DNA from: Heterobasidion occidentale
Taxonomy: Eukaryota > Basidiomycota > Agaricomycetes > Russulales > Bondarzewiaceae
DNA: 64,000 nucleotides
NCBI GenBank assembly: GCA_039111635.1
Contig: JBCAQO010000006.1
Span: 1,178,001-1,242,000, forward strand
Direction: 5' to 3'
Shown piece after piece: positions 35,783 through 46,600 of this stretch (position 1 is the first letter of the stretch; each line of letters opens with the position of its first letter). The position numbers and the translations under genes were made by a program. The notes beneath the pieces are model-generated. The model was not told the origin of the DNA. It ran no database searches and saw only the letters and a list, made by a program, of their open reading frames with translations.

Positions 35783-36255
35783 GGAGGTGGCGAGGCGGTG
35801 AAGGCGTTTGCTGCGCGCCTGCGATGAGATCACGACAGGACAAAACGGCACGAAACTTCTGATGTTTAGCCCAAATCCAGAAAAATTCTCGCACTGTTCA
35901 AGCAAATCCTGTCCATTTAGGGATGGTCTTTGATCATAACTTACTAGAGTCTGTCGCTAATTGACAGCCTACGACATTCTTGAGGCATAAGTACGATTAT
36001 ACACTTAAGTAGTAGGATTACAATCTCAAAGCATAAGAACGCTGTAGTATAACACACAGGAGCCGCCAAAGGGCACCCACTATTGAAACAAAGAAACGAA
36101 GGTCGTTAGGTGAGAAAAGATGGAGGCTTGCTACAGTAATGTGTCCGTCGAGTGCTATGAGAAGTCTATGTCGTCCATGTGTGCGTGTAGTTCCGTTATC
36201 AATCGATGTCGTGAAAAATTATGAAGATACAGCGGAGAATGTCCGGTCGTGACGA
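35783..36255. other. Spacer upstream of LSM2, downstream of the cysteine-rich protein gene
   Basis: AT-rich, no credible ORF. It holds the LSM2 promoter and the 3' region of the cysteine-rich protein gene. Confidence 0.5.
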
Positions 36256-39104
36256 TCATTTCCTAAACGGATTCTTCGAGTTCGATGTACCTGTGTTCAC
36301 AGGCTCCAACCAGTACATACCTGGCTGAGTGCCTTCTGGTGCTCGAATAGACATAGCATACTTCTGAGCTTCAGTCTGCGGTCCCGGAGAAGGTGCACGA
36401 CGCACGGACGATCCAGTCGTCGTCCACGAGAACCTTGATGCCATTGGCGGAACGTCCTTCACAGGCTGTCGAGGATCCGGAACCCGTCTCGGCGCTCCCG
36501 TCACCTGAGAATACAAAGATTCCGAGATGCCAGAATACCGGTGCTGTGAGGGGCTATGTTGATCATGCTCGTAGTAGGACGGTAGCGCTGAAGGTCCGCC
36601 CATCTTCTCCAGCTGCCTCTGATGCCTGCCTTCCTCTGCCGCATGCATCTTCGTCAAACGCATCCCCTCTTGCTCTGGCGGAATGAAGCGCTTCGACGGC
36701 GCGTGTCCGAACAACCGCTCACCAAAGCGAAGCAACCGCCAGCGCCAATTGCCACGCTTGTCGAGGTTCTTGGAGATGGCGAATGCGGCGGTCCGTTGAG
36801 CACGCTTCTTACGCATTCGGCGGCGGAAGAGCATGAGAATAACGAGGAAGATGAACGCGCAGCCGAGGGCCATGAGCAGGATCTCCCACCACTGAAGCGG
36901 ACGCGACTTTGTACTATTTGCGGCAGCCGGCGCCGTAAGGCCTGTGATAGTAGGAAGAGGGACGGCAGAACTAGTCCCTGAAGCTTGAGGGACGACAACG
37001 AGATTGGAGAGACAGACTCCCAGTCCTGGAATGACGCTCGACGTGCCATTGCAATTAGCAGCCGTGCATGATCCGCCCCGGAGAACTTGGTTCGAACTCG
37101 AGCAGGCTAGGCAGTTAGAGGGACCCGCGCCTGAACAGCTTGAACAACTCGAGTCGCAGGATTGGCATGTCGATGAGGTGATGTCGAAAAACTGCGATTT
37201 GCTGCATGTCGGAAGGCAGCGACCGTTGGTCAGGACGGGTCTGTTGGGGGGACAGCTGGAGCACTGATTGAAGGAGTTGCCTGAACAGGTTGCACAGTCG
37301 GGATGGCAAGTGATGCACGATCCCGAGGAGCTGAAAGTGTTGGAAGGACACGAAGAAACACATTTGCCACTTGAGGCGAGCTGATTGTTGGCACAAGTCA
37401 GACAAAAGTCCGCCGAGCCGGCACATGTTCCGCAGGATGACGAGCACGCTGAAATTGATGCATAAATAGCCGAGTCAAAACTGCTAACGCAAACAACTCA
37501 CCAGTGCATGTCAGATTGTCCTGAGGAGACAAAAAGTTCCAGAAGGGCAGCTTGCTACACACTTTCCTTGCGAAAGGACAAACCCAGGAAGGCATCCAGT
37601 GCATTGGAGCTGGTCGACGGTCGACGCTACACTGAAGCTTGGGATCTTACAAGAAGTGCACTTAGAAGGACAGCCTAGACGGATTATGAGTCAAAGGAGC
37701 AGCACAATGAAAGGTGATACTCACTGTCACATTCGTGCTTGTTGTTGTTCGCGATCATGCTCGAACCTGACATATACCATTTCCGTCCGTCGGTACGCAA
37801 GTCCCGCCTAGGGAGAACTGCCCGTTTCCGCAGATGATGCAATCGTTCGACGTTGGCCCAGAGCAAGTTTGACAAGTGGCCGAGCAAGCAGTGCATGCTG
37901 TCCCGTTGCTGAAGCTACCATCAGGGCAGACAGTACCTGATGCTGTCTTCGATTGGACAGCGTCACATTTTGTCCGATCGTTCGCGTCCTGGGTGAACCC
38001 ACTCTTGCAAGTCACGCAAATCCCACTACTGTCCTCGCACTGGCTGCACCCGAGCTGGCACACTGAGCAATCACCGTTCGAATCCAGGAAAAAGCCAGGG
38101 GCACATTTGGCGCATGCAGTCCCGTTGTCGGCTGTGGTCCAACCAGCGTTGCAGGTGCACTGTCCATTTGAGCCACACTCGCCGTTCAAGCAGTTACAGG
38201 TCGATGGGAGGTTGTTGACAATCGGCACGAGACACCGCCCCGATCCTGAGATGCCATCGTCGCAGGATGAACAGCCTGCAGGGCATGCTTGACACTTGGG
38301 ACCGAAGAAACCGGACGCACAGGATTCACAGGATGCGCCTGTGAACCCAGCGGGACATATACATTGACCGGACGCAGAGCATACCCCAGAACCTGCGCAT
38401 TGGGGCGAGCAGGCGTTGGACTGGATGTCTACGAGGGACAATGAAGGTGAGCCAGGAAGCTGCGCGATATCTGGGACTGAGTCCCAAAGGATGAGGTGGT
38501 TCTGCGAAGAGCCGGATGAGACAGAAACCCATATGTTGGATGAGAGCGCGAGAGAGCTCGCAGAAAGAGAAGTAGAAGAGCTAGAGTTGGACACAGGAGC
38601 GTTCGGGAGTTGCGCGAACTGCGCATTTCCGGAGTAGAGAGCCTGTGGGAAGATGGCCAAGCCTGGTTCTAGAGCAACATTGAAGGGCGAAGAGATCGAG
38701 GAAACATTGAAACCGGGAGATGACGATACAGAAGTGGACGGCGAGGTGAGAAGCTGGTGAATGAGTTCAGGGTTGGTCGTAGAGGTATACTGGCCAGGAA
38801 GGAGCAGAATCTCTGTTGCTAAACCTGGTGCAGAGAGCTTCGCACCAACTATGAGTGGAACACGTCAAAATAAACCCGATGCGCATATGATCATTTCCTG
38901 CGTACTGGTTGTGTTGGTGAAACCCTGAAGGCATTGACCTGCAAGGCAGACTACTGTAGCATTCGGCTGTGAGGCTACAAGAAATATTTAAGGCCAGTCG
39001 CTGTGTTACGAGCGAAGACATACTCACTAGCAGATACGCTTGCTAGAACAGAAAGAAAGAATACGCTCGAAAACATGCGGAGTGGGTTACAAAGAGTGAT
39101 CATG
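36256..39104 (-). CDS. Cysteine-rich (furin-like/growth-factor-receptor-type) type I membrane protein; one frameshift
   Basis: Predicted cell-surface protein. The N-terminal segment MFSSVFFLSVLASVSA (ATG at 39077; another in-frame ATG at 39104) is a signal peptide. The ectodomain starts with a Ser-rich region and continues as many Cys-x2-Cys modules: CSPQCAGSGVCSASGQCICP (EGF-like), CQACPAGCSSCDDGISGSGR, CSVCQLGCSQCEDSSGICVT, CTACSATCQTCSGPTSNDCI and CITCHPDCATCSGNSFNQCS. A single membrane helix follows (WWEILLMALGCAFIFLVILM), then a basic stop-transfer RRRMRKKR and a cytosolic tail of about 190 residues ending KNPFRK. In the exon around 37531-37535 the frame breaks at a run of five T in coding sense (CVASCPSGTF | SPQDNLTC): one more T restores it. 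Ligand and function are unknown; a surface sensor or adhesion role is inference. Confidence 0.78.
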
Positions 39105-39669
39105 ACGGTGGAGGGAGGAAGAGGGGAGGGCGGAACGGAGTGCATCCAGCGCGACCGTTGTGGTAGATGAAGGAGATGGTATAATGGCCATTCTGTCCTT
39201 TTTCTTGTCGGATAATAAAGCGGATGCCCGGAGAGAACAATAGTTCACGGTAGACCGTCGCCATGTGGCGGAAACAATAGCTACGCGTTGTTGTCCTATG
39301 TTTGGACACGGCCGTCGCTTCGACCACTTTGTTCTTTCCGCCTGCGCTCCATGCCTCCTCTCCCTGTGGATCCACGTATACTCATTGCCAAAGGGACAAG
39401 GGTTGTAAAATACAGGACATGTAAAATCTACTGGTGCCCACTTCATTGCTCGGAAACCCTATGGTGGAAACGAAGCATTTGCCTAGCGCTACGACCTTGG
39501 ACCGACCTCGCAAACATCAAAGATTCAAAACATCACTCGTGCACTGTTGTATGATCCCACATTTGGTGAGGAGCCAACCGTAGCTCTGAGCGATGTTGAT
39601 ACAGTGTTAGTGATTTCGCCGCATTGTCTTTGTTGAGGTCGTCGGTACGTTATTCATTTACCCAGAAGA
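39105..39669. other. Spacer upstream of the cysteine-rich protein gene
   Basis: A 119-codon minus-strand frame (39087-39446) overlaps the start of the cysteine-rich gene and shows no domain. No gene called here. Confidence 0.4.
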
Positions 39670-40773
39670 TTACTCCTCCTCGCTCTCAGTGTCGCTGCCG
39701 GTCTCGTAACCTTCTTCGCCTTTCTGAGGATATTGGGAATACCTTGATGTGTTGTTATTCTCGCGGGTCGTCTCCACGACGTTCAGCCTTGCAACGCCGC
39801 CTGCTCTCGACCTCATGCTGTCTTGTTTTTTCTTGAACGCTAATAGATGACCAGCATGGCCGATTCGTCAGAAATTCTCTCGTCATGCAAGTAGCGGTCA
39901 CTGACCTTGTAACTCCTCCTGCAGCCCCGCCAGTCTTGCCTCTGCTCCTTGGATAAATTCATCTTGACCTTGCTCGAATTTGACCTTGGCCGCTTTCCTT
40001 ACTTTGGCTGCCTTGGCTGCTGCCCTCTTTAATGCCGCATTCTTCATCGTCGCTCGTGTCGTCGCGCCCTGTATCGTCGCATTTTTGCCTTCACATGTTT
40101 TGCTATGGCTGCCTTCTTGGCTTCATGAAGCTTTTTGAAGTCTACATCGCGTCCACCGCATTCCGGTAAGCTTCTAAGGACTGTCAAAGAACACATCTGC
40201 GCGCTCACTATTGATCTCGCCTGCTATCTGATTCATCGTCCGGGTACATTTCATGGCCAACCCTCTGATGGAGGCCTTCGTGGGTCTTCTAGTCCGTGCC
40301 ATCTCTACGAGCTCGGTATTATAGGGTTGTTACGTGAGCTTGAAGGTACGTGCGTGTAGTTTGCGGCTGTCGGTATCGGCGTCCGTTGAGCGAGAGCGGA
40401 TGAGTGGTCGGAGGGGTTGGGGGGACTTCTGCTCGAGCAGTGTCTTTTATCCTCGCAGGCCACATCGTGGCATAGTGGCTCTTCTGCTCTTCGCATGGGC
40501 CATTGTCGCTTTGCTGTGCTGGACCTGCCGCCTCACTTCGTTCTCCGTCTAGATTCGCCACCCTTGCCACTCGCCATGCTTAAAGCACCACTGTCTTGTC
40601 CTACCGCCACTCACAGTGGTTGAACTGGTGTTATCTGCGTCGAGTTTTCCCCACCTCAAATGAACTTTCAGGATGTCGAGGAGGCTGGCTTTGCTGACAG
40701 GGACATCGTGGTGAGCGTGGCGACGGACAAAGACTATCGATCGTTCCACTTCTTGAAATTTTAAAGTTGTCAA
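39670..40773 (-). CDS. Unresolved Lys/Ala-rich protein locus with broken frames
   Basis: Not recognised, but coding-like pieces line up on one strand. From the 5' side: MTTLKFQEVERSIVFVRRHA and SKASLLDILKVHLRWGKLDA near 40773-40600; MARTRRPTKASIRGLAMKCT near 40302; a helical Lys/Ala block FKKLHEAKKAAIAKHVKAK near 40130; MKNAALKRAAAKAAKVRKAA and KFEQGQDEFIQGAEARLAGL near 40030; and an acidic end GYETGSDTESEEE with stop TAA at 39670-39672. The block at 40082-40086 (run of five A in coding sense) needs one more A to connect KHVKAK to the following helix. Whether this is one gene or two, intact or decayed, cannot be settled from the sequence. Composition suggests a basic nuclear protein with an acidic tail. 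Confidence 0.35.
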
Positions 40774-40863
40774 CTAGAAAGAGCGTACAGATGCAGGACA
40801 TAAAAATATATTAAATGGATCCGTAATAGTCAGGTATATGTGCGCCCACGCAACGGCGTGCAA

Positions 40864-42843
40864 TCAAACGTCGAACCTGACTACCTGCTCCCCGCCACCT
40901 CTGTCGATCTTCACCAACCTTTTCGCCACACATCCGTACAATACGCGCGTGGAAACCTGGTTAGAGAGAATTCCTGTGCTGCCTGAAGCTGCATTCTTGG
41001 CGCTCAGGACCTCTTTCAGCTTGGTCAATGGCAAGGCGAAGTTGGGCGGCGTGGAGAGGAGGGCGAGTAGCATGTGGGCGGTCAGGATCTGGGCGAGATT
41101 AGGTTTCCCGGATGGGTTGGCGGTGTTGGTCACCGAGGATAAGCTGACGCGGTGGGGGATGGTGGCTCGGGAATTTGAGAAGCGAGAGATTGAAGGTGCG
41201 CGCTTTGGAGAAAAGACAGTCAGTTCATATCCAGGATAGTGTAGATGCTGGGGACGAACATCGTTTCTTTCGCATGTGGTGGCCTGTGGACACCGCTTCC
41301 TGATGTGTCAAATGGGTGGCCTGGCATGATGAGATCGCCCACTGTTGCCCACATCTTCAACTTCATCGGAGCTTAGTCTCGAGTTTCATGAAAATGAACT
41401 AGAACGAAAGATGCTTACAGTAATCCGCTCGACTTCGTTCGTTATCCTAACCTTGGGTCTCCTCGCCGATCGCGATGGGGTGGCATTGGCTGGGTTGACT
41501 CGTGGTCGGAGAGGTGTGGGAGGCACAATCTCTACCTCTGACGGATCATTTGCGTCGACAGGTGCAGATAGGGGCGGAGTGCTCTGTTTGTGAAAAATAA
41601 TCGTGTTATCGTCTTCTGCGTCCTGTTCCGGCTCCCCATTGTCCGAATTTGGAGATCGAGGCTGCACTGTAACGTCAGGTTCCTCAACATGTTCCGATTC
41701 CGGTTCCGGTTCCTGAACAGGATCAATATGCTCCTCGGGCTCCTCGACAGATAGTTCCTGCATCGACATGGACGAAGACGGGCGGCTGATGCTTCGCGGC
41801 AGCGGACTGCGGACGGCAGACACCGGGCTCGCAAACGACGACGTGACATCACCCAAATCCACTTGCTCATTCAATAGTAGATCGTTGAACTGGAGGGTGC
41901 GTGCAGGTGTGCGCAACGGTCCCCCCGGAGTACCCCAGAACATGTCCTCCTGCACATCGGCCCTGGGGGTCGATGGCGACGGCTCTGGAAGAGGCGCTCG
42001 AGTGGTTTTCGCCTTCCCTATATGACGAGGAGCAGACCGCTTTTTCTGAAGCGTTTCTTTCTGAAAGTGAAAGAATGGGATAAAGATGGATGTACGTCAC
42101 TTGAATCGATGATACGCACTCGAGTTTGCAACTGCTTGATTCTGGCATTCAAGTCGTGAATCCGTTGTTCCTCTTCATTCGCCAGAATTTAGGCGAACCA
42201 GGGAGATCTGAGGGTCCTGCGGTTTTAGCCTTTACTTAATGGTTGACAAAGACAGCATCGAGTGATCGGCGGTGACTGACTTGCTGCAATGCATGGTCTA
42301 GAGACTTCATGTTCTGTCGTATCTCGTGCAGCTGCTCAAGGATGGCGGTCACTTGCGACTGAGCTCGAGGCATAGGACGAATGGACCAACTGACGATTCA
42401 ACAAGGCATTGGGATACATGAACAAGAGGGTACCAGGCAATACGCTACCACTCACTAACGCTCCAGGTACTTCAATGCAGCCTCTGCATATACCTCGGGC
42501 TCCGGCTCCTTTGATCGGAGCACGTCTTCCCTTCGCACTGTAGGATGCTTCCGCAGAGGAGTGGCGCTGACAACCTCAACTCGCGCGATCTCTGCTGGGG
42601 CCCCATAGGATCCGGCTCGCGAGCACTTGAGTGTCGCGCTACTGGAGCAGGAGGCAGGAGGGTGAACAGTCCGAGCTCTGATGGATCGGCATCGCGGATG
42701 AGGTCGCCTAATGGGGTGTCGAGGACGGCGGCAGTGAACGCATTTCCGATGGGAGCAGCCGAGCTCGCTGTGGCTGTTGCGGCAGAGCGGATGGACCTGG
42801 CAGTGTTGGCGAGACGGTCTATGTGATCTGATAGAGAGGGCAT
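40864..42843 (-). CDS. DASH-complex Spc34-like kinetochore protein with long C-terminal extension; frame disturbed
   Basis: The ATG at 42843 gives MPSLSDHIDRLANTARSIRS and FTAAVLDTPLGDLIRDADPS-ELGLFTLLPP, resembling the N-terminus of DASH/Dam1 subunit Spc34. After a frame step at the run CCCC (plus strand 42601-42604; one more base needed) comes IARVEVVSATPLRKHP and YAEAALKYLERW. A coiled coil follows: RAQSQVTAILEQLHEIRQNM, then EEQRIHDLNARIKQLQTRVR. The coiled-coil part also does not splice perfectly (around 42190 and 42455). A long acidic, Pro-rich region follows (QEDMFWGTPGGPLRTPARTL; VEIVPPTPLRPRV). It ends with a compact block, KPNLAQILTAHMLLALLSTP and LYGCVAKRLVKIDRGGGEQV-VRFDV, which looks like a small winged-helix-type domain. 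DASH links kinetochores to microtubules; the assignment is moderate and rests on the N-terminal half. Confidence 0.55.
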
Positions 42844-43601
42844 GTTTCGTTGATCAACCTCCGGAAACTGACTGCCGCAGTCGCGCTGAGACCAAACGCG
42901 TTGAGACCTGCCCTAAATCCATCCACTCACTCCTCCCTCCTGCCTGCGACTCAAGTTTTTCCTTCATCTGTGCTCTTCAACTGGTGAGTTTCCTCTTATG
43001 TTTTTCTCAAATCTAAGATGCAACTCTTGATCCAACTGCTGTCTGAGTGCGCTGCACACTGTTGATCAAAATCATCAATCTAACCTATGTCCTCTGATCT
43101 TTCTCAATGCTGTGTTCTCATCCTTCCGAAACGGCCTCTAACTAATTGGTCTTCCTCTCGGTATCAGCCAGGTCCCCGTGTGGAAATCGCCCTCGATAAT
43201 CTGACAGTCGTTGCGAATCAACCGCAACTGCGATTTGGGTACGCCGGAAGCCAGGTATGCGTGAAGTGTAGATCGATCAGGGCTGGTGCGATTCTTGAGT
43301 ACTTGGATGATGGCGTTCTGTACTGCTGTGTTCTCTGTGCTCGAATGAGACGAATGTGCATCTCCATGATCATGCGTCCACCATGGGTCAAAATCACGAT
43401 CACAAATGTATTGAGAATATTCCTGAGCCGCATCAGATGAGCAAGCGCTGTCGCTTAGCGCTAACCGTGGGGATGCCTTGCATCGCACGCCGTTGCTCGC
43501 TCCATTGAATATTCCGCGAAAATACCCCCTTCCTCTCCTCTCCTTCAGTCCGCCACCAACATCACCAGCACACCCTTCGACTCTCTTTTCTTTCTTTCTT
43601 C
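42844..43601. other. Divergent promoter region of the DASH-like and DOCK genes
   Basis: 758 bp between opposed starts. A 116-codon minus-strand frame (43138-43488) has no recognised domain. A CT-rich stretch precedes the DOCK ATG (43525-43600), as expected for a fungal leader. Confidence 0.45.
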
Positions 43602-46600
43602 ATGACCCGGAGCGCTGCCGCCTCCCCTGGCCGCAAAGGCGCCTGGGAACCGCTCCCCGTCATTGTATACGGATATGCTGTGCATCCTCTCTCCCCCTCC
43701 CACAGGGATACCCGCATCTCCCATAAATATCGCACGTCGACTGCGACGGCCTCGTCATCTGCCGACTCGCTCGTGCACAGGGATGTCGTTTCCTTGGAAG
43801 TCGGAGACCAGGTCTACGCCTTTGAGAAGTATACCCCCAAAGGCAAGGAGACGGAAGGAATTTGGTACAGAGGGTGCGTTTCCGTCCACTGCTTTCTATT
43901 GTCAATCATTCATCTTGCTACAGCTATGTGGTTTGCACGACACGACGCCCTCCCGTGTCGTGGAACGCGTCCTCGGACCCTTCATCCTCGAAGGCCCCCA
44001 AGGTCGAAGAGCCTCAGCAGGTTTTTATAGGTATCTTCCCTGCATCCCACATTTACATCAGGGATGAACTTCCAGACGCCGAGGGGCGTCTAGCCGATGT
44101 GGCTGCTGCGTTTCACAGTGGTGCCGATGTTTCGCTGGATGTCTTCAAGGCTGGGGCCATGGACACGCTCCGGGAGGAAGAGGAAGACGATGCTTTAGCA
44201 CAGAGGAAATCTTTCAAACTTGGACCACCTCCTGACCAGGCAAAGTCTTCGCGCGCAGGCCTCCCCGTGTACACCCCCAGCATTCGCTCTGTCTCCTCTG
44301 CCGATTCGCATGAGATGAACAAGCCGCTTCCTCCTCGTCCATCTCTGAAGTCTGGAGACGATACAGCATCAGGTGCGGCACAGCCTATCGTCGACGAGAT
44401 CGCTTCCGCTCTTCGCGAATGGCACACCCTCATGTTTCAATACTTGGCTCGCCGTGATTACAAACTCTTCCAGACAGTACGCGAGCACATAGAGGCACTC
44501 CATCTGGGCCGCCGACAGCTACTTGCACAGACCCTCAGTACAGAAGAAACTGTCAATCTTCGGCGCGACTGTGTTATGCGGTTGGTGAGCGGAAACATCG
44601 TACAGGGCCTTGATGTCATCGTTCGGCACCCCACAGGTGGAGGTTTGGTCACCGTTGATGCAGACGGCGAACTCGACACTCGAAATTGGATGAGTGCCGT
44701 TCGGATGTATGCCATGCAGGCCTCACTGGCTTATATGAATGCAGCTCCTGAACCTGTCAAAGGTCTGCGGTCTCATCTCAGTATGGATAGCTCGAACATG
44801 GCGCCTCTCCCCACTCCGGCTCACTCAGCGTTTCCCGAATATACCCGGACAAGGAGCCATTCTCACAGATTCGATTCTTTTTCTAGTATGAAGGATTCAA
44901 CGCCTAAATTTTACCATGTATTCCTCGAACTGCGCGCATTCGTAGCCTCCCTCTGCTCTCCCGGCGAGACAGCAGAAGCTCTACTTTTCTCTGTACAACA
45001 AGAACGAATCCCGGTTCGTCACAGAAGATTTCTGTGCCATCCTTAATCACAATGGGGTCCTCTCGCGCGATCCTTCAGCTCGCATCCGCACTCTTTTCAC
45101 TGACTTAGCCCTGTCCGACGTACGAGATCCGGTCTATCTAGTGTGTCGTATCGTCCGAAATGGGTCGCTCAAGATTGGTACCCACATGAGCAGCGGTGTA
45201 CCACAGTCTATGGATGGGGGCAGACGGGTTTCGGATGTTTCTTCTAGAGATTCAAGCCCAGTTGTGTGGAACGAATCGACGCTCAATCTCAATTTTGGTC
45301 GTCAGACAACATCGGACAATTATGCGACCTACCGGCGGCCATTCGGATGTGCGGTCCTGGAGCTCACCCAGTTGAGCAAACTCGCCGCTGATCACAGCGA
45401 GGTCTCTTCGACCAAAGAATTCACAATGCCCATCTTTGTACCTGCCAATGAGGCTATCTTCTCGATGCTACATCAGGACATCATTGGCAACAATTCGAAG
45501 GAATTCGAGAAGTCTCCTAGGTGTGTCACAGACAGGACTGACAATATTATATACTCCAATTCTTACAGGCATTGATAGGGCCGAAATGATTGCAGTCTCG
45601 GTCAAAATCTTTCACGGCAATGCTAGCACGATTGTGAAAGAAAACACATCCCTGCTTTCTGATGTACCACTGACTCTGCGGCTTGGTTTTCCCGATGTCG
45701 TGTTCCCTGGCGATGTTCGGAACGAGCTCTACATCAAACTCTGGAGCGGCGACTTTCCTTCTTCTCACAATAGCACAGCACGACGTAGTGTTCCTAATTT
45801 CGCTCTTGCTCGAGGATCCGGGACGCCCACAACCAACAACATACAAGTGACTATGGAGGTGCGCGATCGAGACGGGAGAATCTTAGACGATATCATATCG
45901 CAGGGAAGTGGCGAGCCCAAAGTATCACAGTTTCACTCCATGGTGTTCCTTCGCAACAGCCAGCCAACCTTTGGTGAACTCGTCAAACTAAATTTCCCCA
46001 TGGATAATCTTCCCCAGTGGCACCTGTTTTTCACGTTCAGATATCGTAGCTCGAGAGACAAACAAACCAGTCGGGGCGATAGCTCGGATCGGCCGTTTGC
46101 GTTCGCATTCTTACCTCTCGCGCCAGAGGGTCTCTCGTTCCTCGAAGATGGGCCTCACACACTCGTGCTCTACCGGGCGGATCGGTTGAACCAGGTCACG
46201 CCAGAGTTATACCTAGGCGCGAAATCATGGTTGGCGGCTGGTCAACGGCCAGAGCAGGTTGCTGTTCCTACTGAACTACAGAGGATCGCACCACCTATGC
46301 GGGACAACTTGGTGATTCGTTCTTCTCTCTGTTCTACTCGTCACACGCAACATTCCGACCTGCTGAGTCTCCTCAATTGGTCTTCTATCAATGACGCAGA
46401 AGTGCTTTCAGCCGTCTTGACTAGGTTCACCTTCGTCGGCGAACTAGAAATTGTCAAATTTTTGCGGAATATCTTCGACTCGCTGTTTGGCATCCTCGTT
46501 TCAAAAAGCAACCAGTCTGGCGAGATGGACCTGCTTGTTTTCAATGCTCTCGTGACTGTCCTTGGTATAGTCCAAGATCGGCGCTTCAGCAATTTTCAGC

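Noticed and set aside
45560..45585. Apparent phase error at a DOCK intron acceptor
   Set aside because: Using the downstream acceptor (TTGATAG) joins KSPR to AEMIAVSV in frame; no error remains.
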